Notes: generated by a model not told the origin, from the letters alone. Counted from the first letter of the stretch, positions 1 to 10,610 are shown. The stretch: 64,000 nucleotides of DNA from Bog-756 sp963830165 (GCA_963830165.1 CAWHKZ010000008.1:124001-188000), one strand, 5' to 3'. Made by a program: numbers and translations.

Positions 1-85
1 CGTTACCGCCCGACCCGGGGTCGGCCCGCCGTCCGCACGAGCGTCCGACCGGCCATCCGGTCCGACCGGGGGCGGCCGGCGGCAG

Positions 86-1250
86 TCAGCCGAGGGCGCC
101 CAGCCGTTGCGCCACGAGCTCGAGCCGCTCCCGGGGCTGGACCACGGCCACCCGCACGTGGCTGCTGCCGTCGGGACCGTACAGCTCGCCCGGGCTCACC
201 AACAGTCCGGCCTCGTCGGCGAGCACGTCGCACAGCTCCCATCCGTCGGCGAACCGCCCGGGTACGGGAAGCCACAGGTAGAACGCACCGGCGGGGACCG
301 TCACCGGCAACCCGGCCAGCGACAGGGCGTCGGCGAGGAACTCCAGCCGGTCGAGGTAGCGGGCCCGCTGCTCCTCGACGTGGGCGTCGTCGTCGAGGGC
401 GACCACCGCGCCGGCCTGGACCGGGCCGGGCACCATCAGTCCCGCGTGGCGCCGGACGTCGAGGAGGTAGGTCACGAGCTCCGGGTCGCCGGCGTAGAAG
501 CCAGCCCGCACCCCGGCCAGGTTCGAGCGCTTCGACAGCGAGTGCACGGCCACCACGCCCTCGAGCCCCTGCTCCAGGATCGACCGGGGCGGCCCGTCCC
601 AGGTGAACTCGGTGTAGCACTCGTCGGACAGCACCGGCACACCCCGCTCCCGGCCCCAGGACGCCGCCCGGGCCAGGTCGGTCAGGTGGCCGGTGGGGTT
701 GGCCGGCGAGTTCACCCACAGCAGCAGCGCCCGGTCGGCGTCGGCCGGTTCGACGGCGTCGAGGTCGATCCCGCCGCCCGGGAGCTCGGGCACCGGCACG
801 GCCCGGGCCCCGGCCAGGGTGGCCCCCATGGCGTACGTCGGGTAGGACACCGACGGGTACAGCACCGTGTCCCGGTCCGGGGTGCGCAGGCGCAGGAACT
901 GCGCGGTGGTGGCCACGAACTCCTTGGTGCCGACGCACGCCGCCACCCCGGCCTCGTGGTCGACCGTCACGCCGAACCGCCGGGCCATCCACCCGGCGGC
1001 GGCCCGGCGATAGGCGGGCGAGCCCGGCGAGGTCGGGTAGCCCCGCTCGGTGCCCGACGTGGCCATGGCCTCGAGGACGGCGGCGGGGGGAGGGTCGTAC
1101 GGTGTGCCGATGGAGCAGTCGACCAGGCCTCCCCGTCCGGCGAAGCGCTCGGAGGCGCGGGCCTTGGCGCCGTTCAGGCGCTCGTAGGGGTAGGGCGGCG
1201 GGGTGAAGCCGACACGCGCGCCGGCGAACGGGCGGTGGCCGGTGCTTCAC
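86..1250 (-). CDS. dapC: PLP-dependent aminotransferase, succinyl-DAP aminotransferase (DapC) type; N-terminus frameshifted
   Basis: Fold-type I class I/II aminotransferase. The likely role is transfer of the amino group from glutamate to N-succinyl-2-amino-6-ketopimelate in the diaminopimelate/lysine pathway, in the cytoplasm. Visible: SPANPTG near residue 183, the Schiff-base lysine in SLSKRSNLAG near residue 240, and a C-terminal HVRVAV with the substrate-carboxylate Arg. The conserved N-terminus (FTPPPYPYERL, then VDCSIGTPYDPPP) is in the same frame but has no start codon before the hflX stop. A GTG overlapping that stop (GTGA) is offset by one base, so I assume a +1 error between about 1210 and 1245. 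The first in-frame ATG is at 1066 and would delete the conserved N-terminus. It is the last gene of the miaB-miaA-dapF-hflX run. dapF, dapA and dapB in the same window support a DAP role; other aminotransferase substrates are possible. Confidence 0.78.
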
Positions 1251-2558
1251 GAGGCCAGGAACTCCGCGAAACGGGCCCGGCCCGCCTCGTCGAGGACCAC
1301 CTGGATCCGGGTGGCGCTGTCGCCGGCCTCCTCGCCCACGATCTCCCCCTCTCGGTGGACGGCGGCCAACACGTCCCCGCGTGCCCAGGGGATCTCGAGT
1401 TCGACCACCTGGTCCCCCACCCTCAGCCGGTCGCCGATGGTGGCGAGCAGTTCGTCGATGCCCTGCCCCGTCCGTGCGGATATCAGTACCGAGCCCGGAT
1501 GGGCCTCCAGCAGCCGCTTCGCCTCCACCCCGTCCGCGTCGTCACCGGTCCCGAGGGCGTCGGCCTTGTTCACGACCAGCAGTTCGGGCAGGGTGTCGGC
1601 GCCGATCTCGGCCAGCACGGTGTGGACGGCGTCGATCTGGCCCTCCAGATCCGGGGCGGAGCCGTCCACCACGTGGACGATGAGGTCGGACTCGAGCACC
1701 ACCTCGAGGGTCGACCGGAAGGCCTCGACCACCTGGTGGGGCAACTTGCGCACGAAGCCGACGGTGTCGGTCAGGAGGACCATCTCGCCGCCCGGCAGGT
1801 CGAAGCGTCGGGTCCTCGGGTCGAGGGTCGAGAACAGGCGGTTCTCCACCAGGACGTCGGACTCGCAGAGCCGGTTGAGCAGGGTCGACTTGCCGGCGTT
1901 GGTGTAGCCGACCAGCGAGACGGTGCGCTGGCGGCCCCGCTGGCGGCCCCGTCGCTGGACCCGGCGGGTGCGGTCGAGCTGACGCAGGTCGGCCTCGAGA
2001 CGGCTCATCCGCTGCACCAGGCGCCGGCGGTCGACCTCGAGCTGGGTCTCGCCGGGGCCGCGGGTGCCGATGCCACCGGCCTGCTGGCTGAGCGAGTGCC
2101 CGCGGCCACGCAGCCGGGGCAGCCGGTAGCGGAGCAGGGCCAGCTCCACCTGGGCCCGGCCCTCGGGGGTGCGGGCGTTCTGGGCGAAGATGTCGAGGAT
2201 GACCGCAGTCCGGTCGATCGCCGTCCGGCCCAGGATCCGCTCGAGGTTGCGCTGCTGGGCCGGCGAGAGGTCGTCGTCGAACACCACGGTGTCGGCGTCG
2301 ACCTCCAGGCAGACCTCCAGCAATTCTTCCGCCTTGCCGCGGCCCGAGGTACGTGGCCGGGTCGGGCGTGGTCCGACGTTGCATGATCCGGCCGGCCACC
2401 TCGGCGCCGGCCGTGTCGACCAGGAGCGCGAGCTCGTCGAGTCCCGCCTCGGTGGCGGCCACCGTGGACCCCGGGAAGGTGACGCCCACCAGCACGATGC
2501 GCTCCCGGATCTCCCTCGAGATCAGGGTGTCGGTGAAGGCCGACTCGGTGGGGCTCAC
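1247..2558 (-). CDS. hflX: GTPase HflX (one frameshift)
   Basis: Ribosome-associated GTPase that splits or rescues stalled ribosomes, especially under stress. In order: N-terminal HflX domain (RIVLVGV onward), a basic linker with GGIGTRGPGETQLE, then the G domain with G1 GYTNAGKST near residue 217, G3 DTVGF near 264 and G4 NKAD near 330, and a C-terminal domain. Total about 436 residues, normal for the family. The reading frame breaks near 2343: CTCGGGCCGCGG should read one base shorter to give YLGRGKAEELLEV. The GTG start overlaps the dapF stop (GTGA), and the stop overlaps the proposed start of the aminotransferase gene, so translational coupling is likely. hflX behind miaA/miaB and dapF is a common actinobacterial order. 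Confidence 0.9.
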
Positions 2559-3459
2559 AGGCGGTGCCGGGCCGTCCGGCCCGCGCAGGTCCGGCTCATG
2601 CGGTCGTGGCTCAGCGCCGGCCCGGCGGAGGCCAGCAGGGCGGCCGGGTCCACCACCACGGAGGCGACGCGGTGGACCGGGCCGCGCAGCAGGATCTCGT
2701 CGTCGGCCAGCGACACGTCGCAGGGTGCCGCCCGGGTTGTGCACGCTCACTCCGGTGCCCACCAGTCCCCAGCTGTGGGCGGCCGCCGCGGCGGCGGCGC
2801 TTCCGGTGCCGCAGGCCAGGGTCTCTCCCACGCCCCGCTCGAACACCCGCAGGACCAGGTTGTCGGGTTCGTCGCCCGAGGTGATGAACTCGACGTTGAT
2901 CCCTCCCTCGTAGACCGACTGCAGCTGCGAGCCGATGTCCGTCCACGTCGACGTCGTCCAGGTCGGGGCCGAACATCACCAGGTGGGGGTTGCCCATGTC
3001 GACGGTGCGGACCTTGCGGTCGATGAACTTCTGGGGCTGGTCGTCGCCGAGTACGGCCCGGCCCAGCCCGACCGTGGCCTCGGCGGCGTAGATCTGGTCA
3101 CTCTCGAGGTAGACGACGGTCTTGACCCCGGCCGCCGTGGCGACGGTGAAGGTCGGGGGGAGGACAAGGGCGCTGAGCACCGCGGCCTGGGCCAGACAAC
3201 GCATGCCGTTGCCGCTCATCTCGGCCTCGCCACCGTCGGCGTTCTGCAGCACCATCCGGAGGTCGGCCGAATCGTCGCCTTCCAGGATCCGGATCACCCC
3301 GTCGGCGCCGACGCCGAACCGCCGGTCACACAGCGCACGGACCAGGTCGGCGGGCAGGGGCCCGCTGCCCCCCGGGTCGATCTGGACCAGGAAGTCGTTG
3401 CCGGCGCCGTGGTGCTTGGTGAACCGGAGGAGGGTGGAGTCGGGCTGGGTGACGGTCAT
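2555..3459 (-). CDS. dapF: Diaminopimelate epimerase DapF (two frameshifts)
   Basis: Converts LL- to meso-diaminopimelate without a cofactor, using two cysteines, for lysine and peptidoglycan. The first catalytic Cys is in SGNGMRC (residue 88) and the second in ACGTGS (about residue 215). Two single-base insertions break the frame, near 2943 (GTGGACGG, after DDVDV) and near 2725 (ACCCTGCG, after NPGG). Removing both gives about 300 residues, slightly above the usual 270-290. The gene lies between miaA (9 nt upstream) and hflX (overlapping). Because both Cys motifs and the C-terminus are intact in successive frames, I read the breaks as sequence errors, not decay. Confidence 0.88.
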
Positions 3460-3468
3460 GGTGCTCCC

Positions 3469-4480
3469 CTACAGTCTCTCATCGGTGCGACCCCGTCGTG
3501 CGGCTCGGGCGTCGGACGGTCCGTCTCGGCGCCCGACCGGTCGGAGGCGAGCCGCGCCGACCACGGCCACCGGGTCGTCGTCCGGGTCGACCCACTCGAT
3601 CCGGGGGTCCCGGCGGAACCAGGCCCGTTGGCGGCGGGCGAAGGCGCGGGTGCGCCGCACCGCTTCGCCGACGGCATCGCTCAGCGGCAACCCGCCCTCG
3701 ACGTGGGCGAGCAGCTCGCGGTAGCCCAGGGCCTGACGGGCCGTGCGCGACAGCCCGCCCGGGCGGGCCGACAGCGCCCGGACCTCGTCGAGGAAGCCGC
3801 GCGTCCATGAGGCGGGCGAAGCGCTCGGCGATCCGCCGGTCCACGTCCTCGGCGTCGACGCCCGATGCCGACCAACGCGACCCGGCTCGCCGGGTAGCGC
3901 TCGAGCCCGGGCCCGAACGAGGAGAACGGGCGTCCCGAGCCGAGGGTGACCTCGAGGGCCCGGACCAGGCGACGCTCGTTGCCCGGTTCGATGCGCGCCG
4001 CCGCCGTGGGGTCGACTCCCCCAGGCGGGCGTGGAGCCGGCCACAGCCGTCCCGGCGAGCGGCACTCCCGGCCGGACCGAGGGCGTCGAGCTCCGCGGTC
4101 AGTTCGGCGGCCACCTCCGGGTACCTCCCCGGGAACGACAGGTCGTCGATGACCGACCGCAGGTACAGGCCCGTACCCCCCACGAGCACCGCGCACGCGC
4201 CCCGGTCGGCGATCCCGGCGAGGGCCGTGCGGGCATCGGCCTGGAAGCGGGTCACCGTGTACTCCTCGTCGGGATCGACGAGGTCCACCAGGTGGTAGGG
4301 AACCTCGGCCTGCACGTCGGGCGTTGGCTTGGCCGTCCCGATGTCCATGCCCCGGTAGACGGCCATGGAGTCGACCGACACCAGCTCCACGGCGCTCCCC
4401 CTGGCCGGTCCGGCCCGGGCGACGGCCAGGGCGATCGCCGACTTGCCCGACGCGGTGGGCCCGACGAGGGCGACGTCCAC
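3469..4480 (-). CDS. miaA: tRNA dimethylallyltransferase MiaA (three frameshifts)
   Basis: Transfers the dimethylallyl group from DMAPP to N6 of A37 in tRNAs reading UNN codons; MiaB next door then methylthiolates the product. Visible: P-loop GPTASGKS at residues 7-14, DSMAVYRGMDIGTAKP, and VGGTGLYLRS. The frame changes three times: near 4020 (G-run one base short, after LHARLG), near 3862 (one extra G, after VALVGIG) and near 3800 (one extra base, before FLDEVRALSA). After correction the protein is about 336 residues, slightly above typical. The GTG start lies 3 nt after the miaB stop. Homopolymer-associated breaks suggest assembly error. Confidence 0.87.
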
Positions 4481-4483
4481 CGC

Positions 4484-5889
4484 TCAGCCGGCGGTGACGG
4501 GGATGCGCACCCGGTAGGAGGGCCGGGCGGTCACCTCGACCAGGTCGCCGGTCAGGTGGTGGCGGGCGGCGTCGGTCACCTCGACCCGTGCATACGAGCC
4601 GCTGGCCGGATGGCGGCCGCCGGGAGCGGCGAAGTGGACGAGCTTGTTCTGGGCGGTTCGGCCGGTGGTCACCGAGGCGTCACGCTTCGAGGGCCCCTCG
4701 ACCACGACCTCCTCGAGGCGACCCACCCGTGCCGCGTGCTTCCTGAGGGCCGAGCGCTCCACGACCCGCGGAGGCGTTCCATCCGCTCCGCGGTGACGTC
4801 GGCGGGCAGGAAGCGGTCCTCCATCGCCGCGGCGCGGGTGCCCGGTCGTGGTGAGAAGACGAAGGTGTAAGCGCTGTCGAACTGGGCCTCCGCCGTCACC
4901 TCGAGGGTGCGCTCGAAGTCGTCCTCGGACTCCCCCGGGAAGCCGACGATCAGGTCGGTGGTGACGGCCAGGTCGTCGACGGCGGCTCGGGCCGCGGCCA
5001 GCCGGTCGAGGTATCGCTCGACCGTGTACCCCCGACGCATGGCGACCAGGGTGGCGTCGCTCCCCGACTGGAGGGGCAGGTGGAGGTGGTTGCACACCTC
5101 CGGTGTCTCGGCCATCGCGGCGATGACCTCGGGTCGGAGGTCCTTCGGGTGCGGGCTGGTGAATCGCACCCGACGGATGCCGTCGACGCCACCCACGGCG
5201 CGCAGGAGGTCGCCGAAGAGCGGGCGGCGTCGGGTGATGTCCCGACCGTAGGAGTTGACGTTCTGACCCAGCAGGGTGACCTCTGTCACGCCCCGCCGGG
5301 CCAGCTCCGCCACTTCGGCCACCAGGTCGTCCATCGGTCGCGACACCTCGGGGCCCCGCACCGCGGGCACGATGCAGTAGGCACACGAGTTGTCACAGCC
5401 CATCTGGATGGTCACCCATGCCGCGTACGGCAGGTCCCGCACCGCGGCCAGGGCCGCGGTCTGCTGGTCGGCCGCCGTCGGCTCCCCCGTCGGGACGGGC
5501 TCGTCGAGGATCTCCACGAGCGGTCCCTCCACCGCGGCCCGCCGCAGCAGGCCGGGCGCGTCGGTGAGGTTGTGGGTGCCGAAGACGACGTCGACGTGTC
5601 CGGCCCGCTCCCGGATCTTCTCCCGGTCCATCTGGGCCAGGCAGCCTCCGACGGCGATCTGCATGTCGGGTCGGCTCTCCCGCAGCGTCTTCAGGTTGCC
5701 CAGATGGCCGTAGAACTTGTTGTCGGCGTTCTCCCGGATGCAGCACGTGTTGAACACCACGACGTCGGCCGACTCCATGTCCGCCGTCGCCACCATGCCG
5801 TCGGCCACCAGGGCCCCGGCCAGTCGTTCGGAGTCGTGCTCGTTCATCTGGCACCCGAACGTGCGGATGTGGAACGTCCTCGGGACCAC
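4484..5889 (-). CDS. miaB: tRNA methylthiotransferase MiaB (one frameshift)
   Basis: Radical-SAM methylthiotransferase that makes ms2i6A37 from the MiaA product. Domains in order: an N-terminal UPF0004 domain with auxiliary-cluster cysteines (FGCQMNEHDSERL, NTCCIRENADNK, GGCLAQ), the radical-SAM core with CxxxCxxC in CDNSCAYC, and a C-terminal TRAM domain ending near the stop. The frame breaks near 4770, between ERMERL and VVERSALRK. About 468 residues after repair. I chose the GTG just before VPRTFHIRTFGC. In-frame GTGs near 5962-5965 would add about 25 residues not typical of the family. It is the first gene of the operon and is divergent from the HNH gene. Confidence 0.9.
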
Positions 5890-6012
5890 GTCCCCATCGG
5901 AGACATCCCCTGGCCCGCCCCCGGGGATGCGCCTGCTCCCGTCGGTCCCCGCGTCGTCGTCCACCACCCCAGGATACGACCCAGCGTCACACCCCCCGGC
6001 GATGCTGTCCCC

Positions 6013-7689
6013 ATGGCACTGGAGTCCCCCTCCCGGCCTGCCGCTCCCGGCCTCACCTCGCAGGTGGCCACCCTCACCGGGTCGATGGCGTCGTTGGTGG
6101 CCGACCTCGATCCCGACACCCTGCTCGGTGCCGACGCCACGGCGCTGTACGCGGCACTGGCCAAGCTGGAGCGCCTGGTGGGGGCGGCCAAGACCCTGCT
6201 CGCCCCCCGCATCGCCGCCTCGGGGCACTGGGAGCATGCCGGCCACCGCTCCCCGGCCAGTCTGCTGGCCGACCTGGAGGGGGTCTCGGCCGGCCAGGCC
6301 CGGCGCACCCTCGAGACGGGCCAGCGCCTGGCCCAGCTGCCCTCGACCGAGGAGGCCCTGCGGGCCGGGCGGCTGTCGGGCCCGAAGGCCGCCGAGATCA
6401 CCGACGCCGCCCGCCTCGACCCGGCCAGCGAGTCGGCCCTGTTGGCCGGATCCGAGGACGAGCCGCTGCGGGCCACCCGGGAGCGCTGCCTGCGGGCCCG
6501 GGCCACGGCCTCGGGCAACGACCCCGTGGCCCGGGCCCGGCGCATCCACGCCGAACGCCACTTCACCCACTGGACCGACGGCGAGGGGGCGTTCTGCTTC
6601 TCGGGCAAGGACTCCCCCGAGCGGGGTGCGGCCCTGCTGGCCCGGCTGGTGCCGGCGGCCCGGCGCCTGCGGGACGCCCGACGGGAGGGGGCCGGGGACG
6701 GCGGGCCGGGAAACGGCCGGGACGGTGGGCCGGGGAACGGGTGGGACGGTGGGTGGAGCAGTGGCCGGGACGGTGGGTGGAGCAGTGGCCGGGACGGTGG
6801 GTGGAGCAGTGGCGGGGACGGCTCCTCCCCCACCGTGGCCCACGAGTCCGACGCCGCCCTGCTGACCGACGCCCTGTTCGCCCTCGTGACCGGGTCCCCG
6901 ACGCCCAGGGGGGCCACGCCGGGCGGTCCGAGCGGGTCGGGTGGTCCGAGCGGGTCGGGCGGTCCGAGCGGGGCGGGCGGTCCGGGCCGGTCAGGCGGTC
7001 CGGGCGGTTCGGTCCGGTCGAGCGGGGCGGGCGGTCCGGGCCGGGCCACCACCTCGGGTCCGGCGGCCACGGGTGGCGATCCGACGCCGGCCGGCGACAG
7101 CGGCCTGCGGGGTGCCGACGACCTCGTCGACCGACCGCCGGCCGCCACGGTCATCGTCCGGGTGGACCTGGAGGCCCTGCGCCGCGGGCGGGCCGCCCCC
7201 GGTGAGCTGTGCGAGCTCGACGGCATGGGGCCCATCCCCGTGCCCCTGGCCCGGGCCCTGGCCCTCGACTCGGACCTGAACGTGCTGTTCTGCGAGGCCG
7301 GTGACATCCGGGCCGTCAGCCACCTGGGCCGGACCGTCAACAAGCGGCTGCGCATCGCCTTGGCCTTCCGGGACCGGACCTGCGTGGTGCCGGGCTGTGC
7401 GATGCCCTACGGACTGGAGATCGACCACGTCGAGCCCCTGGCCGGGGGCGGGCCGACCGCTCTCGACAACCTGGCCCTGCTGTGCACCCACCACCACCGG
7501 CTGAAGACCTACGACGGCTGGATCCTCCGACGCCACGGGCCGAGCGACGAGGACCCGGGGTGGTCCTTCACGCCCCAACCCGCCTTCGGCCAGGAGCCGG
7601 ACCTCGGACTGGACCGGCCCGACGACCCACCCGACGACCCGCCTGACGGTGCGCCTGGCGGTCCGACCGACGGTCCGACCCTGTTCTGA
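6013..7689 (+). CDS. DUF222 / HNH endonuclease domain protein (13E12-like) with repeat-rich linker
   Basis: 558 residues. An N-terminal DUF222 region (about residues 20-225) is followed by a low-complexity linker (about 230-365) and a C-terminal HNH nuclease domain with CVVPGC, IDHVEPLAGGG and LCTHHHRLK between residues 456 and 493. These are the metal-site cysteines and the catalytic HNH histidines. The family is multi-copy in actinobacteria (REP13E12-type in mycobacteria), and its function is not established. The linker carries tandem DGGWSSGR units and a Gly/Ser/Pro tract of GGPSGSGGPSG type. The Pro/Asp-rich tail (DDPPDDPPDG) is also repetitive. ATG start and length fit one intact frame. 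It stands alone and is divergent from miaB. Confidence 0.82.
   Translation: MALESPSRPAAPGLTSQVATLTGSMASLVADLDPDTLLGADATALYAALAKLERLVGAAKTLLAPRIAASGHWEHAGHRSPASLLADLEGVSAGQARRTLETGQRLAQLPSTEEALRAGRLSGPKAAEITDAARLDPASESALLAGSEDEPLRATRERCLRARATASGNDPVARARRIHAERHFTHWTDGEGAFCFSGKDSPERGAALLARLVPAARRLRDARREGAGDGGPGNGRDGGPGNGWDGGWSSGRDGGWSSGRDGGWSSGGDGSSPTVAHESDAALLTDALFALVTGSPTPRGATPGGPSGSGGPSGSGGPSGAGGPGRSGGPGGSVRSSGAGGPGRATTSGPAATGGDPTPAGDSGLRGADDLVDRPPAATVIVRVDLEALRRGRAAPGELCELDGMGPIPVPLARALALDSDLNVLFCEAGDIRAVSHLGRTVNKRLRIALAFRDRTCVVPGCAMPYGLEIDHVEPLAGGGPTALDNLALLCTHHHRLKTYDGWILRRHGPSDEDPGWSFTPQPAFGQEPDLGLDRPDDPPDDPPDGAPGGPTDGPTLF
6718..6830 (+). repeat. In-frame minisatellite in the HNH gene
   Basis: Tandem GGTGGGTGGAGCAGTGGC-type units (24 bp period, three or so close copies after two shorter GGxxGGGAACGG units) encode the WSSGRDGG repeats. 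A second repetitive tract follows at about 6925-7045. Both sit in the flexible linker between the DUF222 and HNH parts, so copy-number change would alter linker length without breaking the frame. Confidence 0.75.
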
Positions 7690-7712
7690 CCGACAGCCGG
7701 GGTCAGGCCGAT

Positions 7713-8072
7713 TCAGCCGGTCGCGGGGTGCGACGCCTCCACCACCGTGTGGATGCCGCCCCGGACCAGCCAGTCCGTGACCACGGTCATCCGACGGGGG
7801 GCGATGGTCGCCACCAGATCGTCGAGGATCCGGTTCGTCATGTCCTCGTGGAATCCGCCCTCGTTGCGGTAGCTCCAGAGGTAGAGCTTCAGGGCCTTGA
7901 GCTCGACCAGCGACTGATCGGGCACGTAGGTGATCCGCACGGTGGCGAAGTCCGGCTGCCCGGTCAGCGGGCAGAGGCAGGTGAACTCCGGTGTCTCGCA
8001 GGTGACGGTGTAGTCCCGTCCGGGATGGGGGTTGGGGACGGCCTGGAGTTCCTTCGAGGGCAGCGACGGCAT
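7713..8072 (-). CDS. queF: NADPH-dependent 7-cyano-7-deazaguanine reductase QueF
   Basis: Reduces preQ0 to preQ1 in queuosine tRNA modification (T-fold superfamily). 119 residues, the short YkvM-type unimodular form. The catalytic cysteine lies in FTCLCPLTGQPDFA; the motif SLVELKALKLYLWSYRNEG and a following FHED (substrate Glu/His region) are clear. No other queuosine genes (queC, queD, queE, tgt) are in the window, so it is either a split pathway or a salvage step. It is convergent with the HNH gene, 23 nt apart. Confidence 0.9.
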   Translation of the reverse strand: MPSLPSKELQAVPNPHPGRDYTVTCETPEFTCLCPLTGQPDFATVRITYVPDQSLVELKALKLYLWSYRNEGGFHEDMTNRILDDLVATIAPRRMTVVTDWLVRGGIHTVVEASHPATG

Positions 8073-8100
8073 GACGGGCCGAGGCTACCGGGTACCGGGA

Positions 8101-8982
8101 CTACGAGCGGTCGTCGTAGAGCCCGGCGCTGCCGTCACGGTCGACGATGAGGCCGTCGTTGTCGGCGTGGAGCAGCATCACCTGGCCGGGCAGTCCGGCC
8201 TCGGCCAGGGCCAGTTCACCGGCGGTCTGGACCTTCGGGGCGTCGACCCCCCGACAGATCCCGAGGAGCGAAGGGCCGGCACCCGACCAGCACGAGGCCA
8301 GCGCGCCGCCGGCGACCAGGGCGGCCAGCAGCTTGGGGGCCGCCGGGAAGAGCGGGCTGCGGTAGTCCTGGTGCAGCCGGTCCTCGGACGCCTCGGGGAT
8401 GAGCAGCCGACAGTCGGCCATCCCGGCCATCAGCAGAGCCATGCGGCCCAGATTGAACGAGGCACTCTCCCGGCTGACCTCGGCGGGTAACGACTGGCGG
8501 GCCCTCGCCGTCGAGAGTTGGACGTCGGGGACGATCACCACGAAGGCCATGCTGACGTCGAGCGGGAGGCGCACCACCTGGACGCCACCCTTGACCATCA
8601 CGGCCGCCACGAAGCCGCCGACCATCGAAGCGGCGGCATTGTCGGGGTGCCCGTCCATGGCCGTCGCCACGGCCAGCGGATCGTCGGCACCGGCGGCGGC
8701 CGCGGCGGCCACGGCCAGTGCCGCGGAGGACCCGAGGCCACGGGCGATGGGGATCTCGGAACGGACGGTGATGGCCAGCCGGTCGGTACCGGCCACGTCG
8801 ATGGCCACCCTGGCGGCCAGGTGCGAGGGGTCGTCGGCGAGGCCCTCCCCTTCGCCCAGCGACCGCACGATCAACTTGGAGGCAGGCTCCACCTCGACGA
8901 GGACATAGCGGTCGAGGGCCAGCGCGAGGGTGTCGAAGCCGGGTCCGAGATTGGCGGATGAGGCTGGTACCCGGGCTCGCAC
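8101..8982 (-). CDS. thrB: Homoserine kinase ThrB
   Basis: GHMP kinase that phosphorylates homoserine to O-phosphohomoserine in threonine biosynthesis. Visible: VPASSANLGPGFDTL at the N-terminus, the ATP loop PIARGLGSSAALA (residues 78-90), and a C-terminal SWSGAGPSLLGI glycine motif. 293 residues, normal length. I chose the GTG giving MRARVPASS because it matches family N-termini. A GGGGAG lies directly against it with no spacer, so a slightly upstream GTG (VVPDPDD...) is the alternative. No thrA or thrC is adjacent. Confidence 0.88.
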   Translation of the reverse strand: MRARVPASSANLGPGFDTLALALDRYVLVEVEPASKLIVRSLGEGEGLADDPSHLAARVAIDVAGTDRLAITVRSEIPIARGLGSSAALAVAAAAAAGADDPLAVATAMDGHPDNAAASMVGGFVAAVMVKGGVQVVRLPLDVSMAFVVIVPDVQLSTARARQSLPAEVSRESASFNLGRMALLMAGMADCRLLIPEASEDRLHQDYRSPLFPAAPKLLAALVAGGALASCWSGAGPSLLGICRGVDAPKVQTAGELALAEAGLPGQVMLLHADNDGLIVDRDGSAGLYDDRS

Positions 8983-9056
8983 CTCCCCAACGTACCCCCA
9001 GGCGTCGTCCGGGTCCGGGACCACGCGCGTCCCTGGACACCCCTGTCGCACACGCC

Positions 9057-10610
9057 TCAGCCGGTCGTCGACCCCGACGTCGACGTCGACGTCGGGGTCG
9101 AGCCGGTCGAGCCGGTCGGGCCGGTCGTCGTCGGGCTCCCGGTCGACGGCACCACACCGCCGTGTCGTAGCCGCCACCACACCGACGGCTCGGGCACGCT
9201 CTCGCTCAACCGGAGCGCCACCACCTGGAACTGCGTGCCGATGGCGTAGATGGTCGCCCCCACCCGCGTCCCGGCCCCGCTTCCCGGCGGTACCTCGGTG
9301 AACTTGGTCATCGTCCGGACGGCCTGACCGGGCCAGCCCGGTAGCCAGGCGTCCGACGTGGTCACGTAGGTGGCGGCATGGACCTCGCCACCCCACGTCG
9401 TCGTCACCGCGCCGGCAGCCGCGCCCCGGGCGGCCACCGTGACCTTGGTTATCCCGGCCTGGGTGGCGGCCAGCAGGGTCTGGGTGGTCGGCCCCCCGTA
9501 CTTGAACGGATCGACGACCGGTTCGTCGTCGAGCGGCAGCGTGGTCGTCGTCGTGGTCGCGCCCGTCGCCTTGGTCGTGGTGGTAGTGGTGGCCCCCCCG
9601 GTCGTCGTGGTCGTCGTGGTCGTCGACGAGGGCGGTGTGGGCGGCGGCGTGGGCTGGCCGGTCACGGCCACGAGGACCAGCAGGCTGCGCCCGTCGATCA
9701 CCCGGTTCGAGGCCAGGACAAGGCACGCCCCGGCCTGGGAGGTGTACCCCGACTTGACCCCGATCACCCCGTCCTGCCCGATCTCGGTGACGATGTTGTG
9801 CACGGTGCCCACCAGCGGCAGGGTGACCTGGGTCATCCCGACGATCTCGGCGAAGGTCGGGATGGCCATGCCCACCGTCGCCATCCGGAGGACGTCGGCG
9901 GCCGAGGACAGCGTCTGCGGGTCGTAGCCGCTGGCGTCGGCGTAGTGGGTGTCGGTGTCGCCGAGCGTGGTGGCCAGCGCGTTCATCTTCGCCACGAAGG
10001 CGGTGATCGACCCCGCGTCCCACACGGCCAGCGTGTAGGCCACGTCGTTGGCCGACTGGGTGAGCATGGCCTCGAGGGCCTGGCGCTCGGTCAGCTGCTC
10101 GCCCACCTCGATGGCCACCGTCGACTCGTCCATGTGGAGCTCGAGGTCGTACTGGGCGACGTCGGTCGACGACACGGTGATGACAGGTCCCTGGGCGCCC
10201 ACCGCCAGCGGGTGGTCGCGGAGCACGACGACCGCGGTGGTGATCTTGGTCAGCGATGCCACCGGCACGGGTGACTCGGGACCGGACTGGGCGGTGAACC
10301 CGATCGCAGGTACGGCCACCGCGGCCTGTCCCGTGGATGGCCACGGGAGTGCCGGCACCGGGCCGGGCACCACGGCGGCCGTCGTGCCCAACTGGTGCGG
10401 CACGGCCGGGGCCAGCGGGGCGTCGATGCGTTGGACGGCGCCCCACGTGACGGCGCCGACCACGATCACGATCACGATGGCGAGCACCCAGGGCCACCGT
10501 CGACGGCGCCGCTTCTGATTCCGGCTGTGGGCGTGGCCGCGGCCCCGGCGGCCATCGGCGTCCCCTCCGGCGAGGACCACCCCGGCACCGGGCAGCGCGC
10601 GTCCCGTCAT
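9057..10610 (-). CDS. Membrane-anchored D-alanyl-D-alanine carboxypeptidase (peptidase S11)
   Basis: Low-molecular-weight PBP that trims the terminal D-Ala of peptidoglycan stem peptides outside the membrane. A basic cytoplasmic N-terminus (RNQKRRRRRWPW) precedes one TM segment (about residues 39-57). The penicilloyl-serine motifs are present: SLTK (119-122), SAN (186-188) and KSG (286-288). Two Thr-rich linkers (about residues 317-350) separate the catalytic domain from a C-terminal domain of unknown role, and the extreme C-terminus is another Ser/Thr/Gly tail. 517 residues, longer than typical DacA because of these additions. The start is uncertain within the charged leader. Confidence 0.85.
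   Translation of the reverse strand: MTGRALPGAGVVLAGGDADGRRGRGHAHSRNQKRRRRRWPWVLAIVIVIVVGAVTWGAVQRIDAPLAPAVPHQLGTTAAVVPGPVPALPWPSTGQAAVAVPAIGFTAQSGPESPVPVASLTKITTAVVVLRDHPLAVGAQGPVITVSSTDVAQYDLELHMDESTVAIEVGEQLTERQALEAMLTQSANDVAYTLAVWDAGSITAFVAKMNALATTLGDTDTHYADASGYDPQTLSSAADVLRMATVGMAIPTFAEIVGMTQVTLPLVGTVHNIVTEIGQDGVIGVKSGYTSQAGACLVLASNRVIDGRSLLVLVAVTGQPTPPPTPPSSTTTTTTTTGGATTTTTTKATGATTTTTTLPLDDEPVVDPFKYGGPTTQTLLAATQAGITKVTVAARGAAAGAVTTTWGGEVHAATYVTTSDAWLPGWPGQAVRTMTKFTEVPPGSGAGTRVGATIYAIGTQFQVVALRLSESVPEPSVWWRLRHGGVVPSTGSPTTTGPTGSTGSTPTSTSTSGSTTG

Noticed and set aside
2555..4770. Programmed frameshifting in dapF, miaA and hflX
   Set aside because: Several breaks per gene, both insertions and deletions, with no shared slippery motif or downstream structure. 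Sequence error is simpler.
6013..7689. HNH gene as homing endonuclease, intein or mobile intron
   Set aside because: Free-standing, no split host gene, and the DUF222-HNH layout matches the common actinobacterial family.
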